64,000 nucleotides of DNA, from NCBI GenBank assembly GCA_902785365.1, contig CACZYC010000002.1, positions 69,011 through 133,010 of the forward strand. Reading direction: 5' to 3'. This DNA comes from an uncultured Ruminococcus sp. (GTDB lineage Bacteria > Bacillota > Clostridia > Oscillospirales > Acutalibacteraceae). The position numbers and the translations under genes were made by a program. The notes below the pieces were generated by a model, which worked only from the letters and a program-made list of their open reading frames with translations, had not been told where the DNA came from and made no database searches. Shown one piece after another: positions 1-8,670 of the stretch; within the stretch, counting starts at the first letter, position 1, and the number at the start of each line of letters is the position of its first letter.

Positions 1-68
1 GACTGGGACATTCCCTTTTCGCTCCTCGCCTGTTTCAGCATATTTTTCAGAACAAGCTTATCATCCAT
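1..68 (-). CDS. XRE-family HTH regulator, N-terminal fragment
   Basis: Partial gene running off the left edge. The minus strand reads ATG GAT GAT AAG and then residues KNMLKQARSEKGMSQ, the usual opening of a Cro/CI-type helix-turn-helix (helix 1 and the start of helix 2). The ATG overlaps the TGA of the upstream DUF6442-like gene by one base (TGATG), so the two are probably translationally coupled. A repressor here would fit the two identical operator-like repeats in the promoter at 408-454, acting as autoregulator. Only 22 codons are visible, so family assignment rests on the motif and the context. Confidence 0.6.
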   Translation of the reverse strand, partial: MDDKLVLKNMLKQARSEKGMSQ

Positions 69-394
69 CAGAACTTTACCTCACGGAGTATATAAAGGAC
101 TATAAAAGCTATTGCAATCAAAATCTCAATAACACCGAAAATAAGCTCGTGTAACTCTTTGAGATAATAAAACTTGAATAACAGTGTGGAACCCGTAATC
201 GCGAGATATATGCTGTAAACAGGATAGAAAATTCCGTTACCGATAAAAATATCCAGAATAATAAAGAAACAGCATACTAACGCTCCAACAACATAGGTCG
301 CCTTCTGACTCGCTTTGGCAATCGCAAACTTTTCACGCTCATCCTGGTTTTTGTTTTCCTCACGGCTTTTTTCTAAAATTTCGTTCTTATCCAT
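68..394 (-). CDS. DUF6442-like small membrane protein
   Basis: 108 residues. A charged N-terminus (about residues 1-30, with the EILEKSREENKNQDERE stretch typical of the DUF6442 family) is followed by three to four hydrophobic segments, so this is a small integral membrane protein. The start is set by AAGGAGAT about 8 bases upstream of the ATG. Proteins of this kind are usually found beside an XRE regulator, as here. The function of the family is unknown; the pair could be a regulator with a membrane-bound partner. Confidence 0.7.
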   Translation of the reverse strand: MDKNEILEKSREENKNQDEREKFAIAKASQKATYVVGALVCCFFIILDIFIGNGIFYPVYSIYLAITGSTLLFKFYYLKELHELIFGVIEILIAIAFIVLYILREVKF

Positions 395-407
395 AATAAC
401 ATCTCCT

Positions 408-454
408 TGCCAAGTTTACTTTGCAACTATATTATAACTCTGCCAAGTTTACTT
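408..454 (-). promoter_or_regulatory. Tandem operator-like repeats over a sigma-A promoter
   Basis: Two identical 14-base repeats on the plus strand (TGCCAAGTTTACTT at 408-421 and 441-454) lie 33 bases apart, about three helical turns. Each contains the near-palindrome AAGTNNACTT. On the minus strand a strong promoter is interleaved with them: -35 TTGACA at 454-459, a 17-base spacer, -10 TATAAT at 431-436. One repeat lies in the spacer and one in the leader, which suits repression by the XRE protein encoded downstream. Confidence 0.75.
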
Positions 455-470
455 GTCAAGAGTATTTATT

Positions 471-500
471 AAAAATCCCCGAAAACTTTCGGGGATTTTT
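471..500. terminator. Bidirectional intrinsic terminator
   Basis: A 13-14 bp stem (AAAAATCCCCGAA with TTCGGGGATTTTT) with a very short loop and T/A runs on both sides. It ends the lipoprotein gene at 507 and insulates it from the divergent-facing promoter of the DUF6442/XRE pair. Confidence 0.8.
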
Positions 501-506
501 GAGTTT

Positions 507-1541
507 TTAATTAATGTATTCTATTGTAGTTATGATCTTATCCGCGTTCTTTTCAAACCAGTGAGCCGCATAAGAGTCTTTGTAAACAAAAACCTTACAA
601 TTGCAATCACAGTAATCATCATAAATCCGCTTAACATTTTTGCCTACAGTCAATGACTTATACTTAGCGTCATCTGATTCTTCATTATAAGAAAAATTAG
701 AACAGGCTATATATTTTACAGTATCGGGGACAACATAGTCTTTGTTGTAATGAAAAGGAACTCTAAAAAGCCAGTCTTTGGTTTTGCTGTAAAGCACACC
801 GTCTTTGGAGCTGAAATTTTTGCTGTCAGAATCGACTTCAAAGCTAACGATATTATTATTATAATCAAGATAAGAATCAAAAGCGCAGTCGCTTATTTCT
901 GTGACAGTTGACGGGATTTTGAGACTAATTCTGTATTTGAAGGTGAAGTCGCCTAAAAAACCAGTTTGGTAATATTCGTCTTCATCCTCAAAGTGAAGAA
1001 TATATCCGCTTAGTTTAAGTACCTTTTTTCCGTCTATACTGGAGGGAATCTCGACTGTTATATCCTTACTTTTATACTTCTTTTTATCAAAAGCAATTTT
1101 ATGCAGGCAAACACCGTCTTTAAAATCGGAAATCAGATAATCGCCTGACTTGCGGACTGCTGATTTATAATTTGGGTAAAAATCTCTTGATAAGCTATGA
1201 GAATCTATGGTTTTATATCTAAAACCGTCCTCAGATTCATCAATTAAATAACGCGGATCCACATCTTTCTCATAATCATAATCAATATAATGATTAGCGT
1301 CGGCATAATGAGTAACATCGGCTAAATCAATTGAATTATAAAAATCTATAAAATCGTAATAGCCGTAATAATCAAGATTATCATAAACAGTTGATTTTCG
1401 ATATGGATCAAACTCTGTATTAACATAGTATTTTTTGTCAGCGGTTTTATTCTTGGTATTATTCGTATTATTACAGGACGGCATAACTATGGCAATACAT
1501 ATGATTAAAAGAAAAACAAACGCTTTTATGATTCTATTCAT
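507..1541 (-). CDS. Lipoprotein with BspA-type leucine-rich repeats
   Basis: 344 residues. The N-terminus is a lipoprotein signal: a Lys/Arg start, a hydrophobic core of about 16 residues and a lipobox ending MPSC at about residue 23, then an Asn/Thr-rich linker. The C-terminal half contains LRR_5/BspA-like units (IPSTVTEISDCAF, VPDTVKYIACSNF, LTVGKNVKRIYDDY), so this is probably an extracellular surface protein of the BspA-like repeat type. The middle is Tyr/Asp rich. AAGGAGAAG precedes the ATG. It has no functional partner nearby. Confidence 0.7.
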   Translation of the reverse strand: MNRIIKAFVFLLIICIAIVMPSCNNTNNTKNKTADKKYYVNTEFDPYRKSTVYDNLDYYGYYDFIDFYNSIDLADVTHYADANHYIDYDYEKDVDPRYLIDESEDGFRYKTIDSHSLSRDFYPNYKSAVRKSGDYLISDFKDGVCLHKIAFDKKKYKSKDITVEIPSSIDGKKVLKLSGYILHFEDEDEYYQTGFLGDFTFKYRISLKIPSTVTEISDCAFDSYLDYNNNIVSFEVDSDSKNFSSKDGVLYSKTKDWLFRVPFHYNKDYVVPDTVKYIACSNFSYNEESDDAKYKSLTVGKNVKRIYDDYCDCNCKVFVYKDSYAAHWFEKNADKIITTIEYIN

Positions 1542-1575
1542 AGCAGACTTCTCCTTTTTGCTTCAGGGGGGGGAA

Positions 1576-1602
1576 GATTCTTCGCTTTGCTCAGAATGAC
1601 AG
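1576..1602. repeat. Short dispersed intergenic motif next to a G8 run
   Basis: The 27 bases GATTCTTCGCTTTGCTCAG..ATGACAG, with eight consecutive G at 1566-1573, form non-coding sequence between purD and the lipoprotein. The motif resembles a sequence that recurs in intergenic regions of many bacterial genomes. It occurs once in this window, so its status as a repeat is prior knowledge rather than something shown here. Confidence 0.35.
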
Positions 1603-1628
1603 TGTTGAAACCTTAGAATGATAGAATA

Positions 1629-1653
1629 AGGCGGTCGCTTATTACAACCGCCT
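1629..1653 (-). terminator. Putative terminator of the purE-purD operon
   Basis: AGGCGGT (1629-1635) pairs with ACCGCCT (1647-1653) across an 11-base loop, immediately after the purD stop codon. The T-run after the stem on the minus strand is interrupted (TTATTCTAT), so termination may be partial. Confidence 0.5.
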
Positions 1654-1657
1654 ATTT

Positions 1658-2923
1658 TTATTTCGTTCTTCCGATGTCGGTTCTGTAATGAGCGCCGTCA
1701 AAGTTAATCTTTTTCACTGCAGAATAAGCTTTATCGAGCGCTTCGTCAAGTGTCTCCCCTCTGGCTGTTACGCCGAGTACACGTCCGCCGTTCGTAAGCA
1801 TTTTATCGCCGTCGAGTTTAGTGCCCGCGTGATAAACAATCGCGCCGTCCACGGAGCCGTTCTCGTCAAGGCCTGTAATCTCAATACCTTTTTTGTACGC
1901 TACGGGATAACCTCCGCTAGCCATAACTACGCAGGCTGTAGCGCCGTCGTACCACTCAATGTCAACATCTTTAAGTTTCTCGTCAATAATAGCTTCGCAG
2001 ATGTCAACCAAATCTGTCTTGAGTCTGGGCAATACAACCTGAGCCTCGGGGTCGCCGAAACGCGCGTTATACTCGATAACCTTGGGACCGTTCGGTGTAA
2101 TCATAAGTCCGAAGTAGAGACAACCCTTGAACGGTCTTCCCTCTTTTGCCATAGCTTTGATCGTGGGAACAAAGATTGTGTCATAACACTCCTGAGCTAT
2201 TTCATCGGTATAGTATGGATTCGGGCTGACTGTTCCCATTCCGCCTGTGTTAAGACCTTCGTCATTGTCGTAAGCGCGCTTGTGGTCCTTGGAGCTTACC
2301 ATAGGCTTTACAACCTTGCCGTCTGTGAACGCGAGTACACTGACCTCAGGACCTGTGAGGAACTCCTCGATTACGATATTGTTGCCTGAGTCACCGAACT
2401 GCTTATCCTCCATAATGGACTTTACAGCGGCTTTAGCTTCATCGATTGTCTGAGCAATAATAACGCCTTTGCCGAGAGCGAGGCCGTCGGCCTTAACGAC
2501 AACGGGAGTTGTGTTCTCAGATTCGATATATTCGATAGCTTTTTTCGGGTCGCTGAAAACCTCGTATTTGGCGGTGGGAATATTGTACTTCTTCATCAGA
2601 TTCTTTGAGAAAACCTTGGAAGCCTCAATAATAGCCGCGTCGGCGTTGGGACCAAAAGCGCGGATCCCCGCCTTTTCCATAGCGTCAACCATACCCGCGG
2701 CAAGCGGGTCATCGGGAGCTACGAATACGAGGTCAATCTGTTCGTCCCGGGCGAACTTGACCATATTCTCTATATCCATCGCGCCTATGTTTACACATTC
2801 AGCGTCCTTTGAAATACCGCCATTACCGGGGGCGCAATAGAGTTTAGTACACTTGGGGCTTTCCTTGAGCTTTTTTATAAGAGCGTGCTCACGTCCGCCC
2901 GAACCTACCATTAAAATTTTCAT
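1658..2923 (-). CDS. purD: Phosphoribosylamine-glycine ligase
   Basis: 421 residues, the usual length for GAR synthetase (ATP + phosphoribosylamine + glycine to GAR), step 2 of de novo purine synthesis in the cytosol. The N-terminal MKILMVGSGGREHAL motif, the ATP-grasp core (VVKADGLALGKGV at about 140-153) and GGMGTVSP and EYNARFGDPEAQ further on are all diagnostic. It is the last gene of the minus-strand pur operon, 15 bases after the AICAR transformylase. TTAGGAG lies 8 bases upstream of the ATG. Confidence 0.97.
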   Translation of the reverse strand: MKILMVGSGGREHALIKKLKESPKCTKLYCAPGNGGISKDAECVNIGAMDIENMVKFARDEQIDLVFVAPDDPLAAGMVDAMEKAGIRAFGPNADAAIIEASKVFSKNLMKKYNIPTAKYEVFSDPKKAIEYIESENTTPVVVKADGLALGKGVIIAQTIDEAKAAVKSIMEDKQFGDSGNNIVIEEFLTGPEVSVLAFTDGKVVKPMVSSKDHKRAYDNDEGLNTGGMGTVSPNPYYTDEIAQECYDTIFVPTIKAMAKEGRPFKGCLYFGLMITPNGPKVIEYNARFGDPEAQVVLPRLKTDLVDICEAIIDEKLKDVDIEWYDGATACVVMASGGYPVAYKKGIEITGLDENGSVDGAIVYHAGTKLDGDKMLTNGGRVLGVTARGETLDEALDKAYSAVKKINFDGAHYRTDIGRTK

Positions 2924-2938
2924 TTGTTTTGCTCCTAA

Positions 2939-4117
2939 TTAGTGGTGGAAAAGTCTGATTCCCGTAAAGCACATTGTCATATTGTACTTGTCACAGGTCT
3001 CTATAACATTATCATCACGGATTGAACCACCGGGCTGAGCAACATACTGTACGCCTGACTTTCTGGCACGCTCAATGTTGTCGCCAAACGGGAAGAATGC
3101 GTCTGAGCCGAGGCTCACGCCGCTGTTCTTAGCAATCCATTCTTTCTTTTCCTTGGCTGTGAGAGGCTCTGGTTTAACCTTAAAGAGGTTCTGCCATGTG
3201 CCGTCACGGAGAACATCCTCGTACTCGTCGGAGATATAAACGTCAATAGTGTTGTCACGGTCGGGACGGCGGATGTCGTCAACAAACTGTAAGCCGAGCA
3301 CCTTGGGGTGCTGTCTGAGCCACCAGATATCCGCCTTGTTGCCAGCAAGTCTCGTACAGTGAACACGGCTCTGCTGACCTGCGCCAACGCCGATAGCCTG
3401 TCCGTCCTTGGTATAGCATACGGAATTGGACTGTGTGTATTTAAGTGTGATGAGCGCGATAATAAGGTCGCGCTTGGCTTCGTCGGGGAAATCCTTGTTG
3501 GCTGTGGGAATATCTGCGGTAATCATTTCCTCGTCGATTTTAAGCTCATTTCTGCCCTGCTCAAATGTGATTCCGAAAACATCCTTGTGCTCAATGGGAG
3601 CGGGAGTATAATCGGGATCGATCTTAACTACGTTGTAGTTACCTTTACGCTTTGTCTTGAGAATTTCAAGAGCCTCGGGAGTATAGTCGGGTGCGATAAC
3701 GCCGTCTGAAACCTCACGGGCAAGGAGAGTAGCTGTCTCTTTGTCACAAGTATCGGAAAGCGCTACCCAGTCTCCGTATGATGACATTCTGTCCGCGCCT
3801 CTTGCTTTAGCATAAGCGGAAGCTATGGGAGTGAGTTCCAAATCGTCTACAAAGTAAACCTTCTTCATTGTGTCGGAGAGTTCCGTAGCGACAGCAGCGC
3901 CCGCGGGACTTACGTGCTTAAAGGAAGCTGCTGAAGGGAGTCCTGTCGCCGCCTTTAACTCACGTACAAGCTGCCATGAGTTGAAAGCATCGAGAAAGTT
4001 GATGTAGCCGGGCTTGCCGTTAAGTACTTCAACGGGTAAATCCGAACCGTCGTTCATAAAAATTTTTGACGGCTTCTGGTTGGGATTACAACCGTATTTG
4101 AGAGCTAATTCATTCAT
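2939..4117 (-). CDS. purH: Stand-alone AICAR transformylase (PurH C-terminal domain type)
   Basis: 392 residues. The whole protein corresponds to the AICARFT half of bifunctional PurH and transfers formyl from 10-formyl-THF to AICAR. Seen: ALKYGCNPNQKPS, SFKHVSPAGAAVA (the catalytic Lys-His pair), GVGAGQQSRVHCTRLAG and DAFFPFGDNIERA. The MGS-like IMP cyclohydrolase half is absent. A separate PurO-type cyclohydrolase lies immediately upstream, so the two genes together replace bifunctional PurH. TTTGGAGGAAAAG precedes the ATG. The symbol purH is used loosely because only one activity is present. Confidence 0.93.
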   Translation of the reverse strand: MNELALKYGCNPNQKPSKIFMNDGSDLPVEVLNGKPGYINFLDAFNSWQLVRELKAATGLPSAASFKHVSPAGAAVATELSDTMKKVYFVDDLELTPIASAYAKARGADRMSSYGDWVALSDTCDKETATLLAREVSDGVIAPDYTPEALEILKTKRKGNYNVVKIDPDYTPAPIEHKDVFGITFEQGRNELKIDEEMITADIPTANKDFPDEAKRDLIIALITLKYTQSNSVCYTKDGQAIGVGAGQQSRVHCTRLAGNKADIWWLRQHPKVLGLQFVDDIRRPDRDNTIDVYISDEYEDVLRDGTWQNLFKVKPEPLTAKEKKEWIAKNSGVSLGSDAFFPFGDNIERARKSGVQYVAQPGGSIRDDNVIETCDKYNMTMCFTGIRLFHH

Positions 4118-4149
4118 ATCTTTTCCTCCAAATAAAATTACCTTTTTTA

Positions 4150-4884
4150 TTACTTGTTTTTATTTATGATTCTTGAAGTCGCCTTATTAGTGGCAATATC
4201 AATGTATCTTACAAACAAACTTACCTTGTTGTCGGGATCGAGAGCGTCCCAGATTTTTTGAGCGAAGGTGTCGATGTTATCGTTGCCGATTTCAACAAGT
4301 GTGGGCTCTCCCTCAAAGCTCGGGAGCGGATTTCCGTCACCCATATATGTATGGATAAAATGTCCCTCTCCTTTCAGAGGATGAGCATACTCAAAAGTAA
4401 ATCTCTGGCAGCACTTTGGATCGCCGTTGGCGCTCTTGAGGATAGACATAGCGTAAGAAAGCTTTTCTCCTCTGGCGTCAGCGTCAGTGCGGCAATTTAC
4501 AATTCCGCTAATACGAGGGGTATAGTTGGGGGCGTCAGGCTCAAATTCACGGGCGCTTAGGCTCTGCTCAAAAGTACGTCCGCAAGACATCAGCGATACA
4601 ATTGTGTCTGTCTGGTCGCCGTTTGTAACGATAGTGGTTTCAGCCATAGTGCGAACGGGAGCGTAAATGATAAGGCTCGGGTCCTCTACTTTGCTCTCGT
4701 CAAACGCTTTGGTTCTGATGCCGTCACCGTCCTCAACAAACACACGGTTACGGCTGTTCTCAGATCTGCCCATAATGAAATAGGCAATTACAGCGTGCAG
4801 ACCGTCAGCAGTTCTGCCGATGACAATTCCTCTGCCCGGATATGTGGTTGAGGAAATTTCTTTGGTTAAACTTACAGCTTTCAT
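4150..4884 (-). CDS. purO: IMP cyclohydrolase, PurO type
   Basis: 244 residues from the ATG at 4884, chosen over a TTG at 4902 because AAAGGAAG lies just upstream of the ATG and the TTG would overlap the purN stop. The family signature is visible: YPGRGIVIGRTADG, then SENSRNRVF, then IYAPVRTMAETTIVTNGDQTD. The enzyme closes the FAICAR ring to IMP, the last step of the pathway, and is unrelated to the PurH N-domain. It sits between purN and the stand-alone AICAR transformylase whose product it would use. Confidence 0.88.
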   Translation of the reverse strand: MKAVSLTKEISSTTYPGRGIVIGRTADGLHAVIAYFIMGRSENSRNRVFVEDGDGIRTKAFDESKVEDPSLIIYAPVRTMAETTIVTNGDQTDTIVSLMSCGRTFEQSLSAREFEPDAPNYTPRISGIVNCRTDADARGEKLSYAMSILKSANGDPKCCQRFTFEYAHPLKGEGHFIHTYMGDGNPLPSFEGEPTLVEIGNDNIDTFAQKIWDALDPDNKVSLFVRYIDIATNKATSRIINKNK

Positions 4885-4898
4885 GGTTCTTCTTCCTT

Positions 4899-5525
4899 TC
4901 AATCGCTGATAATTGCGATATTATCTTTTACTGTGATTTTATCTTGACAGAACAGCGACACAGCCTGCGGCAGTATCTTCCATTCCGCTTGTTCCATAAT
5001 TCGTTTTTGAAGAACTTCGGGAGTGTCTCCGCTTTTGACCTCAACCGCCTTTTGAATAATTATAGGCCCGCCGTCGCACACTTCATTGACAAAATGAGCG
5101 GTAGCTCCGCTGAGTTTCACGCCCTTTTCGAGCGCGGCTTTGTGTACCCTTAATCCGTAAAAACCCTCGCCGCAAAAGCTCGGTATAAGCGCGGGATGAA
5201 TATTGATTATGCGGTTTTCGAACGCAGAGATAACCTCGTGGCCGAGAATAGTCATAAAACCCGCCAGTACGATTAAGTCGGCATTTTTGCTTTTGAGCAA
5301 ATCAGTCAGCGCCTTATCATACTCAAAAAACTCGTCGTAATCCTTGCGGCGTATTACCTCGGTTGGTATATTATTCTTGCTTGCTCTTTCCAGAGCGTAA
5401 GCGTCAGGGTTGCTTGAGATAACGCAGGATATTTTACCGTTTTTGATTATTCCCGATTTCTCGGCGTCAATAAGAGCCTGAAGATTTGTTCCTCCGCCTG
5501 AAACCAAAACAACAATGTTCTTCAT
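4899..5525 (-). CDS. purN: Phosphoribosylglycinamide formyltransferase
   Basis: 208 residues. GAR transformylase (10-formyl-THF dependent), step 3 of purine synthesis. Seen: the VLVSGGGTNLQALIDA opening, LAGFMTILG, the IINIHPALIPSF motif with the catalytic His, and HFVNEVCDGGPII. Its ATG overlaps the purM stop by one base (TAATG), a coupled pair. Confidence 0.96.
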   Translation of the reverse strand: MKNIVVLVSGGGTNLQALIDAEKSGIIKNGKISCVISSNPDAYALERASKNNIPTEVIRRKDYDEFFEYDKALTDLLKSKNADLIVLAGFMTILGHEVISAFENRIINIHPALIPSFCGEGFYGLRVHKAALEKGVKLSGATAHFVNEVCDGGPIIIQKAVEVKSGDTPEVLQKRIMEQAEWKILPQAVSLFCQDKITVKDNIAIISD

Positions 5526-6559
5526 TACTTCAAAATAACTCCTTTGTCGCCTTTAATAACTTTGCCGATTATTTCAGCGTTCTCACCATTGGCTTTGAGA
5601 ATTTCAAGAGCCTTATCGGCTTCATCGGCTGATACGGCGGCAACCATTCCAACACCCATATTAAAGGTGTTATACATATCGTGCTCGGGGATATTTCCGA
5701 CACGCTGAATAACGTCAAAAATCGGGAGGGTAGGTAATGATGCTTTATCAATCACAGCGGTTAATCCTTCCGTGAGCATCCTGGGAATGTTCTCGTAGAA
5801 TCCGCCTCCCGTAATATGTGAAAGAGCCTTTACCTCTACCCCGTTCATCAGAGCCATTATTGGCTTAACATAAATTTTTGTAGGAGTTAAGAGAGTTTCT
5901 CCGAGCGATTTGTCAAGCTCGGGGTATGTGTTGTTGATTGTATTCTCGTCAATATCGAAAACTTTTCTGACAAGTGAAAAACCGTTAGAGTGAACTCCAG
6001 TGGAAGGCAGTCCGATAAGAACATCACCCTCAGAAAGATTTGAACCGTCAATCATCTTGGGCTTATCCACAATTCCTACACAGAAGCCCGCGACGTCATA
6101 TTCATCAACTGGCATAAGTCCGGGGTGTTCGGCTGTCTCGCCTCCTACAAGAGCGCATTCGGACTGAACACAGCCCTCGGCAATACCCTCAACGATAGAG
6201 GCTACTTTTTCGGGAATATTCTTGCCTATGGCGATATAATCAAGGAAAAACAACGGTTTAGCTCCGCAGCAGATTACATCATTCACACACATAGCAACAG
6301 AATCAATACCGATTGTGTCGTGCTTATCAAGCAGAAACGCCAGTTTGATTTTAGTTCCTACACCATCGGTTCCGCTGATTAAAACGGGCTCTTCCATACC
6401 GGAAAAGTCAGGAGCGAACAGACCGCCGAAGCCGCCTATTCCCGAGATAACTCCGGGAATTTTGGTACGCGCTACGTGTTTTTTGATAAGTTCTACTGAT
6501 TCATACCCCGCGGTGATATCAACTCCCGCGGCTTTGTAGCTCTCGCTGAAACTTTTCAT
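5525..6559 (-). CDS. purM: Phosphoribosylformylglycinamidine cyclo-ligase
   Basis: 344 residues. AIR synthetase, converting FGAM and ATP to AIR. Seen: [53 protein letters not shown] and [24 protein letters not shown] precedes the ATG. purL, the preceding step, is not in this window. Confidence 0.97.
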   Translation of the reverse strand: MKSFSESYKAAGVDITAGYESVELIKKHVARTKIPGVISGIGGFGGLFAPDFSGMEEPVLISGTDGVGTKIKLAFLLDKHDTIGIDSVAMCVNDVICCGAKPLFFLDYIAIGKNIPEKVASIVEGIAEGCVQSECALVGGETAEHPGLMPVDEYDVAGFCVGIVDKPKMIDGSNLSEGDVLIGLPSTGVHSNGFSLVRKVFDIDENTINNTYPELDKSLGETLLTPTKIYVKPIMALMNGVEVKALSHITGGGFYENIPRMLTEGLTAVIDKASLPTLPIFDVIQRVGNIPEHDMYNTFNMGVGMVAAVSADEADKALEILKANGENAEIIGKVIKGDKGVILK

Positions 6560-6574
6560 ATATACCTCTCAATT

Positions 6575-8017
6575 TTATTTCTTAATTTTGTTCGCGAATT
6601 TATCTTCATAAATAATCTTGGGCAAGTCAGCATAATAAATGCCGCTAAAGCAACCGTCGCATAGCCTGATTTTACAACCCTCAGCAATCTTATGAAGTCC
6701 CTCTATGCTGAGGAAGCTGAGAGAATCGGCTCCGATTTTGTCCCTAAGTTCATCGACAGAAAGCTTATTTGATATAAGGTTATTCTCATCGGGCAGGTCT
6801 ACACCGAAATAGCAAGGATAAACAAACTCGGGCGAACTGATACGCATATGCACTTCTTTAGCTCCCGCTTCCTTTAGAAGCTTTACAATATGAGCGGAGG
6901 TGTTGCCGTGAATTATAGAGTCATCAATAATAACGACACGTTTGCCGTCTACGATATTCCTGATTACATTCAACCTCATACGAAGCAGCTTTTGTTTTTT
7001 GTCGTTTCCGACACCGTCGGATGTGCGCCCAATATACTTGTTCTTGATAAACGCGGTCGCGTATGTGATACCCGACGCCTCTGCATAGCCCTGAGCCGCG
7101 TCAAGCCCTGAGTCGGGTACTCCGCAGACAATATCGGCGTCAATCGGATTTTCCTCAAAAAGAATCCTGCCTGCTTTTTGTCTTGCCTCATTGACATTAA
7201 CACCGTCAATTACAGAGTCGGGACGAGCGAGATAAACATATTCAAACAGACACAGCGAAGTGATTTTTTCGGTCATGCTGTGATAACTTGTAATACCGTT
7301 TTCATCGATAGCAACAACCTCGCCGGGCTCAACATCTCTAATAAACTCACCGCCGAGTGTGTCGATAACACAGCTCTCGGAAGCTATTATATAGCTGTTC
7401 TGAATCTTGCCGAGACACAAAGGCTTGAACCCGTGAGGGTCGCGGACACCGTAAAGCTTGCTCGGGGAACTTATTACCATTGAATAGGCGCCTTTGAGGT
7501 CATCCATTGTCCTTTGAACAGCTTCCATAAAATTATCTTTTTCGATACGGTTAGTTGCAATTTTATAGCCAATAATCTCAGCGTGAGAGTTACTTTGAAA
7601 AATAGAACCTCCCTTTTCAAGCTCAGAACGGATTTCGGCAAAATTAGTTATTGAACCGTTATGAGCAAGCGCCAAAGAACCCTCTATATACCTCATAACG
7701 AGGGGTTGGGTGGCAGCTCTTTCGAGATAATCAAGAGTAGTGTAACGAACGTGTCCGACAGAAATCTTTCCGTCTCTTGGAAGCTTAGAGAGCGCTTTGT
7801 CGGTCATCACATTTGAAACTATGCCTAAGTCCTTAACCGTGTACGGCTCTCCGTCTTTTATGATCGTTAAGCCTGCGCTTTCCTGCCCTCTGTGCTGAAG
7901 ACCGTACAGAGCGTCACGTGTAAGCGCGGGCAAATCGAAATTATCATTGTTGTAGAACCCAAATACGCCGCACTCATCGTGAGGCTTGTGGGGTAAATTA
8001 TCATATGATTTAATCAA
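6575..8017 (-). CDS. purF: Amidophosphoribosyltransferase, copy 1
   Basis: 480 residues. First committed step: PRPP + glutamine to phosphoribosylamine. A short leader ends before Cys16 (HDECGVFG), the N-terminal nucleophile of the glutaminase after processing. The PRTase motif VVIIDDSIIHGNTS is present. Cysteines at LCLFEY, YPCYFG and LCDGCF match the four Fe-S ligands of the Bacillus-type enzyme. The start is a TTG overlapping the purE stop, with GAGGAG just upstream. A second full copy lies at 37031-38518. Confidence 0.95.
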   Translation of the reverse strand: MIKSYDNLPHKPHDECGVFGFYNNDNFDLPALTRDALYGLQHRGQESAGLTIIKDGEPYTVKDLGIVSNVMTDKALSKLPRDGKISVGHVRYTTLDYLERAATQPLVMRYIEGSLALAHNGSITNFAEIRSELEKGGSIFQSNSHAEIIGYKIATNRIEKDNFMEAVQRTMDDLKGAYSMVISSPSKLYGVRDPHGFKPLCLGKIQNSYIIASESCVIDTLGGEFIRDVEPGEVVAIDENGITSYHSMTEKITSLCLFEYVYLARPDSVIDGVNVNEARQKAGRILFEENPIDADIVCGVPDSGLDAAQGYAEASGITYATAFIKNKYIGRTSDGVGNDKKQKLLRMRLNVIRNIVDGKRVVIIDDSIIHGNTSAHIVKLLKEAGAKEVHMRISSPEFVYPCYFGVDLPDENNLISNKLSVDELRDKIGADSLSFLSIEGLHKIAEGCKIRLCDGCFSGIYYADLPKIIYEDKFANKIKK

Positions 8018-8511
8018 AGCTCCTCGGCCTTTCTGATGATATCCTCATCCTTTTTTGCTACGCCCGCAGCCATATCCGATTTCATTTTTTCAAGCTTTTC
8101 TGAAAGCTCATCGTCACACAGCGCCAGCATCTGAACAGCAAGAATAGCCGCGTTAGCAGCGCCGTCAACGGCTACTGTCGCGACGGGGATACCTGTGGGC
8201 ATCATAACTGTAGCGAGCAGAGCGTCCATACCGTCAAAATTAGCGGACTTTATCGGAATACCTATAACCGGAATCGTTGTGTGAGCCGCTAAAACACCCG
8301 CGAGGTGCGCAGCCATACCTGCCGCGGCAATAATAACGCCGAAGCCGTTGTCCTTAGCATTTTTGGAGAACTCAGCCGCCGCGTCAGGTGTACGGTGAGC
8401 GCTCATCACATGAACCTCATAAGGAACCGAAAACTCCTTAAGTTTTAATACAGCTTTCTGAACAACTTTGAAATCACTGTCAGACCCCATAATTACAGCT
8501 ACTTTTTTCAT
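8014..8511 (-). CDS. purE: AIR carboxylase / N5-CAIR mutase
   Basis: 165 residues, first gene of the operon. Seen: VAVIMGSDSDF, VMSAHRTPDA and MPTGIPVATVAVDGA. The usual AGGAAHLPGM of class I enzymes reads AGMAAHLAGV here, so it may act as a direct AIR carboxylase. No purK lies in the window. CAATTTGTT and AAGGAGC precede the ATG, and the stop overlaps the purF start. Confidence 0.92.
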   Translation of the reverse strand: MKKVAVIMGSDSDFKVVQKAVLKLKEFSVPYEVHVMSAHRTPDAAAEFSKNAKDNGFGVIIAAAGMAAHLAGVLAAHTTIPVIGIPIKSANFDGMDALLATVMMPTGIPVATVAVDGAANAAILAVQMLALCDDELSEKLEKMKSDMAAGVAKKDEDIIRKAEEL

Positions 8512-8551
8512 AACAAATTGCTCCTTATAAAAATGATAAAAATACAGTTAT

Positions 8552-8580
8552 ATTATATCGAAAATTGTTTAATTATTCAA
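8552..8580 (-). promoter_or_regulatory. Promoter of the purE operon
   Basis: -35 TTGAAT (8575-8580), 17-base spacer, -10 TATAAT (8552-8557). The leader to the purE ATG is only about 35 bases, too short for a purine riboswitch; control, if any, would have to be by a DNA-binding protein. Confidence 0.7.
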
Positions 8581-8638
8581 TAGTCGTAAAGCTAAATTAG
8601 CAGTAGAGTTATAGATTATTTTGTAAAACATAAACAAA

Positions 8639-8669
8639 AATAATCGGCCGTTTTTTACAGCCGATTATT
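8639..8669 (-). terminator. Terminator after the SPFH/NfeD operon
   Basis: AATAATCGGC (8639-8648) and GCCGATTATT (8660-8669) form a 10 bp stem directly after the SPFH gene stop. On the minus strand it is followed by a T-run. Confidence 0.85.
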
Positions 8670-8670
8670 A

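Noticed and set aside
8512-8580. Purine riboswitch ahead of purE
   Set aside because: The promoter leaves a leader of about 35 bases with no aptamer-like structure. The same holds for purC.
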